Both the position numbers and the translations under genes were made by a program. The notes below the pieces were generated by a model. It made no database searches. It saw nothing but the letters and a program-made list of their open reading frames with translations, and was not told where the DNA came from. This document shows, in pieces, positions 55,355-64,000 of a stretch of DNA of 64,000 bases (positions are counted from its first letter, which is position 1; the number at the start of each line of letters is the position of its first letter). Origin of the DNA: Lycium barbarum (Eukaryota > Streptophyta > Magnoliopsida > Solanales > Solanaceae); the NCBI RefSeq assembly GCF_019175385.1, contig NC_083339.1, forward strand, positions 26,441,637-26,505,636, given 5' to 3'.

Positions 55355-57796
55355 GTGAAGGAGTTGCAGTTTGAAAATAATGCTTCAAGGGAGAATAGAA
55401 TGCTGGTACATCAAGCACAGGCTGAACTAACCAGATTTTTACACCTGGAGGAGGAGTATTGGAAGCAGAAAGCTAGTATGAAATGGTTCAATGATGGAGA
55501 CAGAAATACAAAATTCTTCCATTCATATGTGAGGGGCAGGAGGAATAAATTAACTTTGAAAAGAATACAAGATCCTTCTGATACATGGTTGGAAAATGAA
55601 GTAGATATTGGTTCTGAGGCAATCAGGTTCTTTCAGTCACAGTTTAGTGAAGAACATTCAGGAGGGGATTATGCATTGTTGAAAAATATTCCTAAGCTGA
55701 TAACTGAAGAACAGCAAAATAATATGGAGGAGTTGCCATCTGAAAGTGAAGTAAAGGAGGTTGTGTTCTCGCTCAACGGGGACAGTGCTAGTGGGCCTGA
55801 TGGATTCACAAGACAGTTTTATCAGAAGTGTTGGGAGGTTATCAAGCTGGATGTGATTCAAATGGTTAGAGCTTTCTTTTGTGGATCTGAGATACCATAT
55901 TTCATCACACATACTAATCTGGTTTTGTTGCCAAAGAAGGAGGTGATTAATACTTTCAGTGATATGAGGCCTATCAGTCTCAGCTCTTTCTCCAATAAGA
56001 TACTGTCAAAAATACTACAGAATAGATTGGCAAAGGTTCTTCCTAATATTATTTCTCACAATCAGACAAGATTTGTGAAAGGGAGGAGCATTGCAGAAAA
56101 CATATTACTGGCACAGGAGATCATCAGAGATATTAATTTGAGAGCTAAACATACTAATGTGGTGATCAAATTAGACATGGCAAAGGCATATGATAGACTC
56201 TCCTGGATTTTCTTGACTAAAGTATTAAGACAGTTTGGGTTTGGAAAGGTTCTCATTGATTTAGTATGGAGATTGCTTTCAAACAACTGGTATTCAGTAT
56301 TAATCAATGGTCAAAGTCATGGTTTTTTCAGATCAAGTAGGGGGGTAAAGCAAAGTGATCCACTTTCTCCTACATTGTTCATTATAGCAGCAGAGGTCTT
56401 AACAAGGAGTCTGAACAAGTTACATGAGAAGCCAAGGTTCATAGGCTATGGAATGTCAAAGTGGAGTCCTCAAATCAATCATTTATCTTATGCTGATGAT
56501 ACAATCTTATTCTGTTCTGGGGATGGATACTCTTTAAAGAAAATGATGAGGAGATTGAGGAATTATGAGAAGGCTTCAGGACAGCTGGACAATACTGATA
56601 AAAGTTGTTACTATATTCATCACAAGGTTTCTGCCAGAGTTAATAGCAGGATTAAAAGACATACTAAGATGGGAAATGGATCCTTTCCTTTCACATATTT
56701 AGGCTATCCAGTGTTTTATGGAAGAAGGAAACTGATATATTATGAGGAGTTGATCAAAAAAGTGATGAAAAGGATTCTGTCTTGGCAAAACAGACTGTTA
56801 TCTTTTGGAGGTAGATATGTGTTGGTCAATCATGTGTTGCAAACCATGCCAGTATATTTACTGTCAACCATGAATCCTCCTTCTAGGGTGATAAGGCAGC
56901 TGCACAAGATTTTTGCAAAATTCTTTTGGAGCAATACAGTGGGGGTGAAAAGCAAACATTGGGTGGCATGGGACAAATTATGTCTACCAAAGGATGAAGG
57001 AGGGATTGGTCTTAGATCACTAACTGATATATCTAATGCATTATTTGCTAAGTTGTGGTGGAATTTCAGATGTGGAAGAAGCTTATGGGGTAGCTACATG
57101 TTGAACAAATACTGCAAGAAATGGCATCCGACTATGGGAGTAGATAGAGGAGGATCTCACACTTGGAAAAAGATGGTAAATATAAGAGATGCAGTTGAGC
57201 CACAGATCTTTTGGTATCTGAGAAATGGAACTTCAAGTTTCTGGTATGAGAATTGGACAAGGCTTGGGGAATTATATTATATCATTCCTGATGCTGCTAG
57301 AGAAGAAGAAATAGAGGTTAGACAGTTTGTGAAGAATGGGGAATGGAACATGGAACTGTTAACAGTCACTCTAGATCAGGAATTGGCTCAACATATCAAG
57401 GAAAATATCAAAGTACCAGTTGAAGAAGAAGATGATGAACCATGTTGGATGTTGGAAACAAATGGCAGATTCTCAGTTAAATCTGCATGGGAGTTTCTCA
57501 GACACAGAGAGAGCAAACAAACAAGTTATAAGCTCATGTGGGAGAAAGGTTTGCCAATAAAGATAAGTTTTTTCATGTGGAGATTGTGGAAAGGGAGAAT
57601 CTCTACAGATGATATATTGAAAAGGATGATGATCAATATACCATCAAGATGCTGGTGCTGTGAGGAGCATAAGGAGGAAACTGTAGGTCATTTATTTCTA
57701 ACATCTTCCATAGTTATCAAGTTATGGAAGTTCTTTGCTTCTTATGCAGGTATCCCCATAGATGGAGTTGGTCTACATCAAATGATCATGGCATAG
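55355..57796 (+). CDS. LINE 2 reverse transcriptase ORF, 813 residues
   Basis: The longest open frame of the window. In order: YWKQKASMKWFNDGDRNTKF (about residues 34-53), SASGPDGFTRQFYQKCW, the RT domain with RPISL, KLDMAKAYDRLSW, GVKQSDPLSP (Gly to Ser against the usual GVKQGDPLSP) and LSYADDTILF with YADD at residues 379-382, then SWQNRLLSFGGRYVLVNHV, and a zf-RVT region (FFMWRLWKG, CWCCEEH, VGHLFL) near residues 735-780. It ends at a TAG, after which the same frame goes on into RNase H. A TAG at about 55326 precedes the first ATG. It copies LINE RNA at the nicked target in intact elements; without ORF1 and endonuclease this copy is not autonomous. Confidence 0.9.
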   Translation: MKELQFENNASRENRMLVHQAQAELTRFLHLEEEYWKQKASMKWFNDGDRNTKFFHSYVRGRRNKLTLKRIQDPSDTWLENEVDIGSEAIRFFQSQFSEEHSGGDYALLKNIPKLITEEQQNNMEELPSESEVKEVVFSLNGDSASGPDGFTRQFYQKCWEVIKLDVIQMVRAFFCGSEIPYFITHTNLVLLPKKEVINTFSDMRPISLSSFSNKILSKILQNRLAKVLPNIISHNQTRFVKGRSIAENILLAQEIIRDINLRAKHTNVVIKLDMAKAYDRLSWIFLTKVLRQFGFGKVLIDLVWRLLSNNWYSVLINGQSHGFFRSSRGVKQSDPLSPTLFIIAAEVLTRSLNKLHEKPRFIGYGMSKWSPQINHLSYADDTILFCSGDGYSLKKMMRRLRNYEKASGQLDNTDKSCYYIHHKVSARVNSRIKRHTKMGNGSFPFTYLGYPVFYGRRKLIYYEELIKKVMKRILSWQNRLLSFGGRYVLVNHVLQTMPVYLLSTMNPPSRVIRQLHKIFAKFFWSNTVGVKSKHWVAWDKLCLPKDEGGIGLRSLTDISNALFAKLWWNFRCGRSLWGSYMLNKYCKKWHPTMGVDRGGSHTWKKMVNIRDAVEPQIFWYLRNGTSSFWYENWTRLGELYYIIPDAAREEEIEVRQFVKNGEWNMELLTVTLDQELAQHIKENIKVPVEEEDDEPCWMLETNGRFSVKSAWEFLRHRESKQTSYKLMWEKGLPIKISFFMWRLWKGRISTDDILKRMMINIPSRCWCCEEHKEETVGHLFLTSSIVIKLWKFFASYAGIPIDGVGLHQMIMA

Positions 57797-58597
57797 TGGT
57801 CTGCTGAGACAAAGCCAAAATTGCAGCCTATGTATAGAGCAATGCCTGCAGTGATCATGTGGTCATTATGGAAGAGAAGAAACTCCATTAAACATGGAGG
57901 ATCAGTTCCTTTCTACAGACTGAAACAACAAGTACAGCATATACTACATCAACTGACAAGGAAGAGATTCCCATGGCTGCAGAATGTATCTGGTGATTGG
58001 GAAAATATGCATCAGCACCTTAGTAGATATAAACCAAAAGTTTATTATGCTAAGGTGGTCTGGAGAATGCCACCTTCAGGGAGACTAAAATGCAATACAT
58101 ATGGGGCAAGTAGAGGCAATCCTGGGCTCAGTTCATATGGATTCTGCATCAGAGATAGTAATGGGGATTTGGTTTAGGCAGAAGCACAACAAATGGGAAT
58201 AGCAACAAACATGGAAGCTGAAGCTGAGGCTATAAAACAGGCACTGAAGTTCTGTAAAGATCACAACATTCAACAGGTGCAACTGGAGACTGACTCACTT
58301 GTCCTTCTAAACATCTTACAAGATACATGGATCATTCCATGGGAACTGAGAAATCAGGTTGAAGAGATCAAACAGGACATGAGAGCAATACAGGTACAGA
58401 TTAATCATATTTTCAGAGAAGGCAACATGTTGGCAGACTTTCTGGCAAATCATGCTTTGGATCATGCAGAGATTAAAGTACATGACTTTATACTCAAGCC
58501 ACCAGAAGGAAGAAGAATTCTCAATATGGACAAATCACAACTGCCTCAACTGAGGATTAGAACAAGGAGGATTCAGCAGCTTGATCATCAACAATGA
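57797..58597 (+). pseudogene. LINE 2 RNase H domain
   Basis: It lies in the same frame as the reverse transcriptase, separated by a TAG at 57794-57796 and broken once more by a TAG near 58176. The RVT_3-type RNase H has KCNTYGASRGNPGLSSYGF near 58088, MEAEAEAIKQAL near 58210, LETDSLVLLNIL near 58283 and LADFLANHAL near 58430. The codon TAT at 58100-58102 gives Tyr where the family has the first catalytic Asp; the Glu and the other two Asp are present. The same change is in LINE 1 at 17021-17023. The frame ends at 58597. Confidence 0.85.
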
Positions 58598-58862
58598 TGC
58601 TACATGTATGGATCATAATATGGTGTGTGCACAGTTTTGGACTATCATCAAAGCTGACTCAACATGATCACAAAGTGCATACTAGCTTAGGCACACAGGA
58701 TAGAAATGGAGGACATTCTCTTATTTTTTTAATTTTAGCTAGTTCATATTATAGACATGCTGTAATAGACTATTTTTTACATTATACATTTATTAATAAA
58801 AAGTTCTAACAGGTATGGCCTGCTAGAACACAATTTATATATATATATAAAAAAGGAAATCA

Positions 58863-59190
58863 TAGAAAAGCTCTCATCTTGTTTGGAGGGGGATTTTAGC
58901 AGTTTCAGTTTATTAATTAGCTAATAACTCGACATATTAATATTTTTTCTATTTGTTGCAGGCCTTTTGACCTTTTTGCTCTCATTGATGAAACCTACTC
59001 TCAAGAAAAGAGGCTAGATAAAGTGAAAAATATTTTTAATCACCTGATAGTTGAATTCTTCATTTTGTTCCCAAATGGAAGTTGACGTATTTATGCTGAA
59101 CTTTTTTAAGCAAACTTGTGCTTGTAAGTAGCGTATAATGGATTGTTTTGACTAGTTTTTGTGGGGATGGAGTACATCAATATATATATA
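58863..59190. other. Unassigned sequence between LINE 2 and the repeat array
   Basis: AT-rich, with no coding signal. It contains a splice-acceptor-like TTTGTTGCAG near 58961. It may be the 3' untranslated end of the hAT element displaced by LINE 2; no terminal repeat is visible to prove this. Confidence 0.35.
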
Positions 59191-59222
59191 CTAGACGGTC
59201 TATGCCCGTGCTGTGCATGGGC
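59191..59222 (-). mobile_element. Helitron-like 3' terminus
   Basis: On the minus strand a hairpin (GCCCATGC, loop ACA, GCACGGGC) is followed by nine bases and CTAG, then T. This fits the Helitron 3' rule of a hairpin shortly before CTRR inserted next to T. The partner 5' TC end was not identified, and a hairpin-bearing MITE is possible. Confidence 0.35.
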
Positions 59223-59278
59223 CCAACACTTTAGATTATAGTGCATCTATGTGTATGTAGTTGTCTTTGAATAGTGAT

Positions 59279-59329
<51 letters not shown>
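59279..59329. repeat. Compound (TA)n(GA)n microsatellite
   Basis: A TA run passing directly into a GA run at the left edge of the repeat array. Confidence 0.93.
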
Positions 59330-59336
59330 TATATAT

Positions 59337-60982
59337 TATGTTCAAAACACGATTAATATAACATTGTAGTTTGTGCTCCGTATCTAAAATTTTATTATAT
59401 TAATGTTTGCTACGAATACAAAATCGGCAAATTTATTAATATTTTTTAAAAGAGAAGACTTGTTTAAAAGGAAACTATTTTCCTCTCTTTGAGATAAAAC
59501 AATAGCAATATTTAAGCATCAGTTGATACTTTCAATTTTAATTCGATTAATTTAAAGGTGTAAAATACTTATTATTTTTTATCAAATTTTGATTTGGATA
59601 ATTCTAATTCAAATTATTAAATTAATTTTACATGTTTAAAACGAAACAAAGTAGAAATTGATTTTCTATTTAAATGAAGAAATACTATTTTTAAATTTTT
59701 GGTAAATATTCTCGGTTTGGCTCATTTTACTTGTCATGTCGTCTTTTGCATGGTTTTTTAAGAAAACGTCGATTAGAATTATAATTTGACTAATTTACCT
59801 TATTCATTAGTTGATCTCCATTTGATATTTTTTTTTATGACATTAATCTCTTTTCACATTTATTAGAGTAAGAATAAAAATAAAAAAGTAATTAAATTTA
59901 ATCTTATTTTAAAATATAAATATTTTAAGTATATTTATTTTAGTAAACATAACAAATAAATGACATGGCAGAATAGCAAATACAACAGTTTAATATCTAG
60001 ATTAGATCTCAGGCTAATATAAAAAAAGGAAAGAAAATTGTATGGTTTGACTACTTAACCTTTTGAAGAAAAGCAATTTCATTTGCTCCCACTAATGTAC
60101 TGATACGCACATGGCAATGAATCCATCATTATTGACTTAATGAGATACTTTGGAAATTACATGAATATTGTTTGATTTTGTAATACGGAGTGCACTTTTT
60201 TTTTACATTATTAATTTGCACTATTTTTATGCATATATATATATATATACTATGTTCAAAAAACGATTAATATAACATTGTAGTTTGTACTCCGTATCTA
60301 AAACTTTATTATATTAGTGTTTACTACGAATACAAAGTCTGCACTTTTTTTTGACATTATTTTTTTTTAATATGGGGTTCACTTTTTTTTTTTTTTATAT
60401 TGCTTGATTTTGTTAATATGGGGTTCACTTTTTTTTACCGTGAGTTTGGAGATGGTGGGTTCCACTTTTTTTTTTTCATATTGCTTGATGTTGTTTAGTA
60501 TGAGGTCCACCCTTTATGGGGTGCATTTTTTTTTTTTTTTTGGACATTATTAGTTTGTACTATTTTTATACATATAATATATATACATATACTATGTTCA
60601 AAACACGATTAATATAACATTGTATTTTGTGCTCCGTATCTAAAACTTTATTATATTAGTATTTGCTACGAATACAAAGTCAGCATTTTTTTTTTGACAT
60701 TGTTTGTTTTTTTAATATGGGATTCACTTTTTTTTTTTTTTTTTTATATTGCTTGATTTTGATAATATGGGATCCATTTTTTTTTCTTCCTTTTTTTTTA
60801 TTGCTCGGCGTTATTTAGTATGAGGCCCACTCCTTTTTTTTTAAGGGACAACGGACAACGAAGCATGGGTCTAAACCCATGCTTTATATAGTTTTTTTTT
60901 TTTTCTTTTTTTTATATTGCTTGGTGTTGTTTAGTATGGGGCCCACCCTTTTGGACATTATTAGTTTGCACTATTTTTATGC

Positions 60983-61019
<37 letters not shown>

Positions 61020-61850
61020 TATGTTCAAAACACGATTAATATAACATTGTAGTTTGTGCTCCGTATCTAAAACTTTATTATATTAGTGTTTGCTACGAAT
61101 ACAAAGTCTGCACTTTTTTTTTTTGACATTATTTATTTTTTTAATATGGGATTCACTTTTTTTTTGTTTATATTGCTTGATTTTGTCAATATGGGATATT
61201 ATGTTCAAAACACGATTAATATAACATTGTAGTTTGTGCTCCGTATTTAAAACTTTATTATATTAGTGTTTGCTACGAATACAAAATCTGCACTTTTTTT
61301 TGACATTGTTTGTTTTTTTAATATGGGATTCACTTTTTTTTTATATTGCTTGATTTTGTTAATATGGGGTCCACTTTTTTTTCCCGTGAATTTGGAGATG
61401 GTGGGTTCCACTTTTTTTACTTTTTTTTTTTAATATTGGTTGGTGTTTTTTTTTATTTTTTAATATTGGGTGGTGTTTAATATTGGGACTACACTTTTTT
61501 TTTAAATGCTTAACGGACGACGAAACATGGGTTGAGACCTATGCTTATATTGCTTGATTTTGTCAATATGAGATACTATGTTCAAAATACGATTAATATA
61601 ACATTGTAGTTTATGCTCCGTATTTAAAACTTTATTATGTTAGTGTTTGTTACGAATACAAAGTCTGCACTTTTTTTTTTTTTGACATTGTTTATTTTTT
61701 TAATATGGGATTCACTTTTTTTTTTATATTGCTTGATTTTGTTAATATGGGATCCACTTTTTTTACTTTTTTTTTTTAATATTTGTTGGTGTTTTGTTTT
61801 TATTTTTTAATATTGGTTGGTGTTTAATATGGGGACCACAACTCATCGTA
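59337..61850. repeat. T-rich array with six copies of a ~95 bp core
   Basis: The core opens TATGTTCAAAACACGATTAA and continues with TTTGTGCTCCGTAT and TTGCTACGAATACAAAGTC. It starts at 59337, 60251, 60593, 61020, 61200 and 61577, with spacings of 914, 342, 427, 180 and 377. Between cores are runs of T and lines built on AATATGGGATTCAC and TTATATTGCTTGATTTTG. Hairpins lie at 60861-60884 (AAGCATGGGT, loop, ACCCATGCTT) and, decayed, near 61523. The first interval also holds about 750 bp of unique AT-rich sequence. No gene is visible. Confidence 0.85.
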
Positions 61851-62138
61851 TACACACATCACCTACACACCTAATTCACTGATCATCAATAGTATGACAC
61901 CGCGAGATACCAATTGGAATCGACCAGAAACCAGTTGGACTCGTTGAGATACCAATTGGATTCAACTTGGAGCTGAAACTAACTGAGATAGCACGATGGG
62001 AAGGAAATAAAGGAAGTTTCCTAAATGCCCCATAGGCTCTGGTGGATAGGTACGGACGTCATCGTACCATTCCACGAGGCTCTACAAGATATTGCTCTTA
62101 TACTCGTGAGACTGGTAACCTAGGGCTCTGATACCAAC
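61851..62138 (-). other. Leader and primer site of a further minus-strand family B element
   Basis: GCTCTGATACCA at 62125-62136 is the reverse complement of the initiator tRNA-Met site TGGTATCAGAGC. The leader to its left carries three PBS-like motifs at about 61904, 61926 and 61946 (GAGATACCAATTGG and variants). No gag follows; the array borders it at about 61850. Confidence 0.8.
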
Positions 62139-63349
62139 TATCACAACCCAAAATACAGATCGTGCAGGCACCTACCTGATTACCTCATAGTAGGCGAACC
62201 CTCACCAACCAACCCATTACAAAAACTCATTTTTACATCCACTAGTTTATAATCATAGACATTACGTGAGAAAACATAAATGACCGTCATTACAAAATTA
62301 GAGCTTACAAATTCCTGAGACCTAGTCTAGATGTGTACAAGAGCTCCAACAATACAGAGGAATAAACTTAAAATAAAATGATACAACTTCTTCTTTGGAA
62401 CGAGATGCATAGAAGCTGTGGGAAGATCTCCGCCACTGCAACTAGGTGAAACCATCAAGCAATAACCGGAAACACATCTACACCCCGAAAGGAATTTAGC
62501 AAGAGTAGTATCAATACACTACACGTACTGGTAATCATCATAGGACAATTAAGATTAGTTCACGCAATACGATATAAAATAAATCAGAATAAACAGATAA
62601 GCACAGTTGCAACACCTTTTCAAGTCTTATGCATACTCAACCAGTCCCGACATAAACATACTCACATCCCTACCATTACCCCGTCAACGCAACCATAGGA
62701 GGTAAAGACTAACATACACAAACAGTTACATTCAAGGCTGACTCCTAGACCAGCTAACCCACCGCAATTAATAAAGACCAGACATCAAACCTCCATACAA
62801 CTAATACTAAATGGAACCACTAATCCTTACCTCTTTCCTCCAGAAGCTGGCAACTCGTAAATTGACAAATAGATACACAGCACAACAGCCCACATCAGAC
62901 ATTAGCCAATAATCACTTACCAATTACAAGCAAAATTAAGTAAAAGCAATACAACCCACAACTGTATCTCAGTCGTACTTTCAAACCTAGACTATGCTAA
63001 ATGAAATCACTCCAACCTCACCTTTCTCATTAGTCAATGGATCCTTAGGGTTACCCGTATATACAACAACCCATAACCAAAATAACATCATCAACAAGAT
63101 CGGTCACCAACTAGTCACAGGGATATGATAAATCAAATAGTCAGCCAAACACAGGAATAGTATGAGTCCAATGCAATGCAACGAAATAACAATAGTATCA
63201 CATCCGTGTACACACATGCTAAATGGTAATGTTTGCACAATTATTCATGGGGACACATAGTGTCCATGTACCACTTGCTCCGGAACTGACCTCGGATCAC
63301 GAACCCTTAACTAGGCCACATCCTCATCCCCTGTCAAATGTGCCTTTTC

Positions 63350-63389
<40 letters not shown>

Positions 63390-64000
63390 TTTTTCTCATC
63401 ACAATGTGTATTTCACATATTTCCAGTTCATCAGTAAATATGAAATATGATCAGTTAACTGTATCAATATAAAGATTACAAGGCATCATGCCACAAGTCA
63501 TAACAAGACCCAAATAACTCTGCTCGTTAATCACACAAATATGAATTTCGCTAAATCACGATGTGAATTCTTCTAATGAAGACACATGAAATTACCGCAC
63601 AAGTCACCCCGCCCAATATTACAACGAGCTCTATAATGATCAACTCAGTATGTATGCAAATCCCACCTTCTAACTTAATCACTGTAAGAATACGAACAAC
63701 ACCATATTCCCTCAAGCATAACGCCTATTCAGCTTGGTTCAACTACTCCCTCAAGGGCTACAAGCCCACGTAATTCGACAATGAATACAACTATATCTAA
63801 GGTCCAACCGAACTCTGTGTCCGAAGACCTAATCATGCTTTCTCCCATCAATTCTATAACATATACATGACTTACTAATCAAAGTCTAACTCAAGTAAAC
63901 CATAACCTACCTCAAGGCCAAGCATGTACCACGAACCATCATGGAGTCTTGATCCTTTGCTTCCAAATCCGGAGACCATGATGGGGAAGTCTAGGAGTAG
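62139..64000 (-). mobile_element. Family B 5' LTR, minus strand, running off the window
   Basis: It begins TATCACAACCC (expected TGTCACAACCC) next to the primer site and shows family B landmarks: CGTGCAGGCACCTACC, TAGTAGGCGAACCCTCACC, CGTACTGGTAATCATCATAGG near 62526, GACCTCGG near 63291 and GTAAACCATAACCTACCTC near 63896. About 1.9 kb are inside the window; the remainder is to the right. Confidence 0.85.
63350..63387. repeat. (TA)n microsatellite
   Basis: A TA run of about 19 units inside the last LTR. Confidence 0.93.

Larger units (their letters stand above)
55239..58854 (+). mobile_element. L1-type LINE 2, 5'-truncated
   Basis: It starts inside ORF2, just upstream of reverse transcriptase; ORF1 and endonuclease are absent, the usual result of incomplete reverse transcription. 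The 3' end has TTTATTAATAAAA, like LINE 1, then a TA run and a short A run. GGAAATC-AT occurs at 55232 (GGAAATCCAT) and 58855 (GGAAATCAT), a tentative target duplication. It lies in the 3' part of the hAT element. Confidence 0.82.

Noticed and set aside
63223..63450. 75-residue frame with an Ile-Tyr stretch
   Set aside because: A TA microsatellite translation inside an LTR.
1..64000. Host protein genes, tRNA or rRNA genes
   Set aside because: Reading through all intervals gave only transposon domains or repeats; no tRNA cloverleaf or rRNA sequence was recognised. Initiator tRNA matches are primer sites, not genes.

Overview
The window is about 64 kb of plant nuclear heterochromatin built almost entirely from transposable elements. 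I see no host gene, rRNA, tRNA or CRISPR. The kind of host is inferred from long TG...CA LTRs, initiator-tRNA-Met primer sites, chromodomain Ty3/gypsy integrases, plant L1-type LINEs with DUF4283-like ORF1 and C-terminal RNase H, a CACTA element with En/Spm termini and a BED/DUF659 hAT transposase. It is a flowering plant, and the LTR style and an Ogre-like LTR suggest a nightshade (Solanaceae). The family assignment is from recognition, not from a search.

Layout. The backbone is a tandem pair of Ty3/gypsy chromoviruses (Tekay/Del-like) on the + strand: pol of element 1 (3571-9402), one shared LTR (9403-40325, split in three), then primer site, gag and protease of element 3 (40326-51392). Everything else is nested in it. 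A family A solo LTR (6075-8445) splits element 1's integrase. A LINE (10243-18048), itself split by a minus-strand solo LTR (12802-14678), sits in the shared LTR. A minus-strand element 4 (18170-38977) sits in the same LTR and carries, in its own 3' LTR, a plus-strand element 2 (18854-31754). Element 2's integrase is split by an Ogre-like solo LTR (25915-29636). Element 3's gag holds another solo LTR (41208-44758), and a CACTA element (45631-51215) lies between its gag and protease. Target-site duplications are readable for most insertions: ATTAG/ATTAT, TACCATAAAGT/TACCATTAAAGT, CCAAG, AATCC/AATTC, AGGAG, GAAAA and AGT.

To the left, 1-3570 is a family A LTR nested in a minus-strand family B LTR. 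To the right of 51392 lie a broken hAT transposase gene (51393-55238), a 5'-truncated LINE with an 813-residue reverse transcriptase frame (55239-58854), a T-rich array of six copies of a ~95 bp core with Helitron-like hairpins (59191-61850), and the leader, primer site and LTR of a further minus-strand family B element running off the window.

Main points of interest. (1) The tRNA-primer motif TTGGTATC-nGA recurs in the leader and again directly against the 3' LTR, where a polypurine tract is expected. (2) Each LTR carries a block of short palindromic motifs upstream of its TATA-like box; its position is conserved but the motif differs from element to element. (3) Both LINEs have lost the same first catalytic Asp of RNase H. 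(4) One LTR serves as the 3' LTR of one element and the 5' LTR of the next. (5) Element 4 has most of gag-pol replaced by 3.4 kb of G-poor non-coding sequence. Almost every reading frame is broken; the LINE reverse transcriptase at 55355-57796 is the only long open one.
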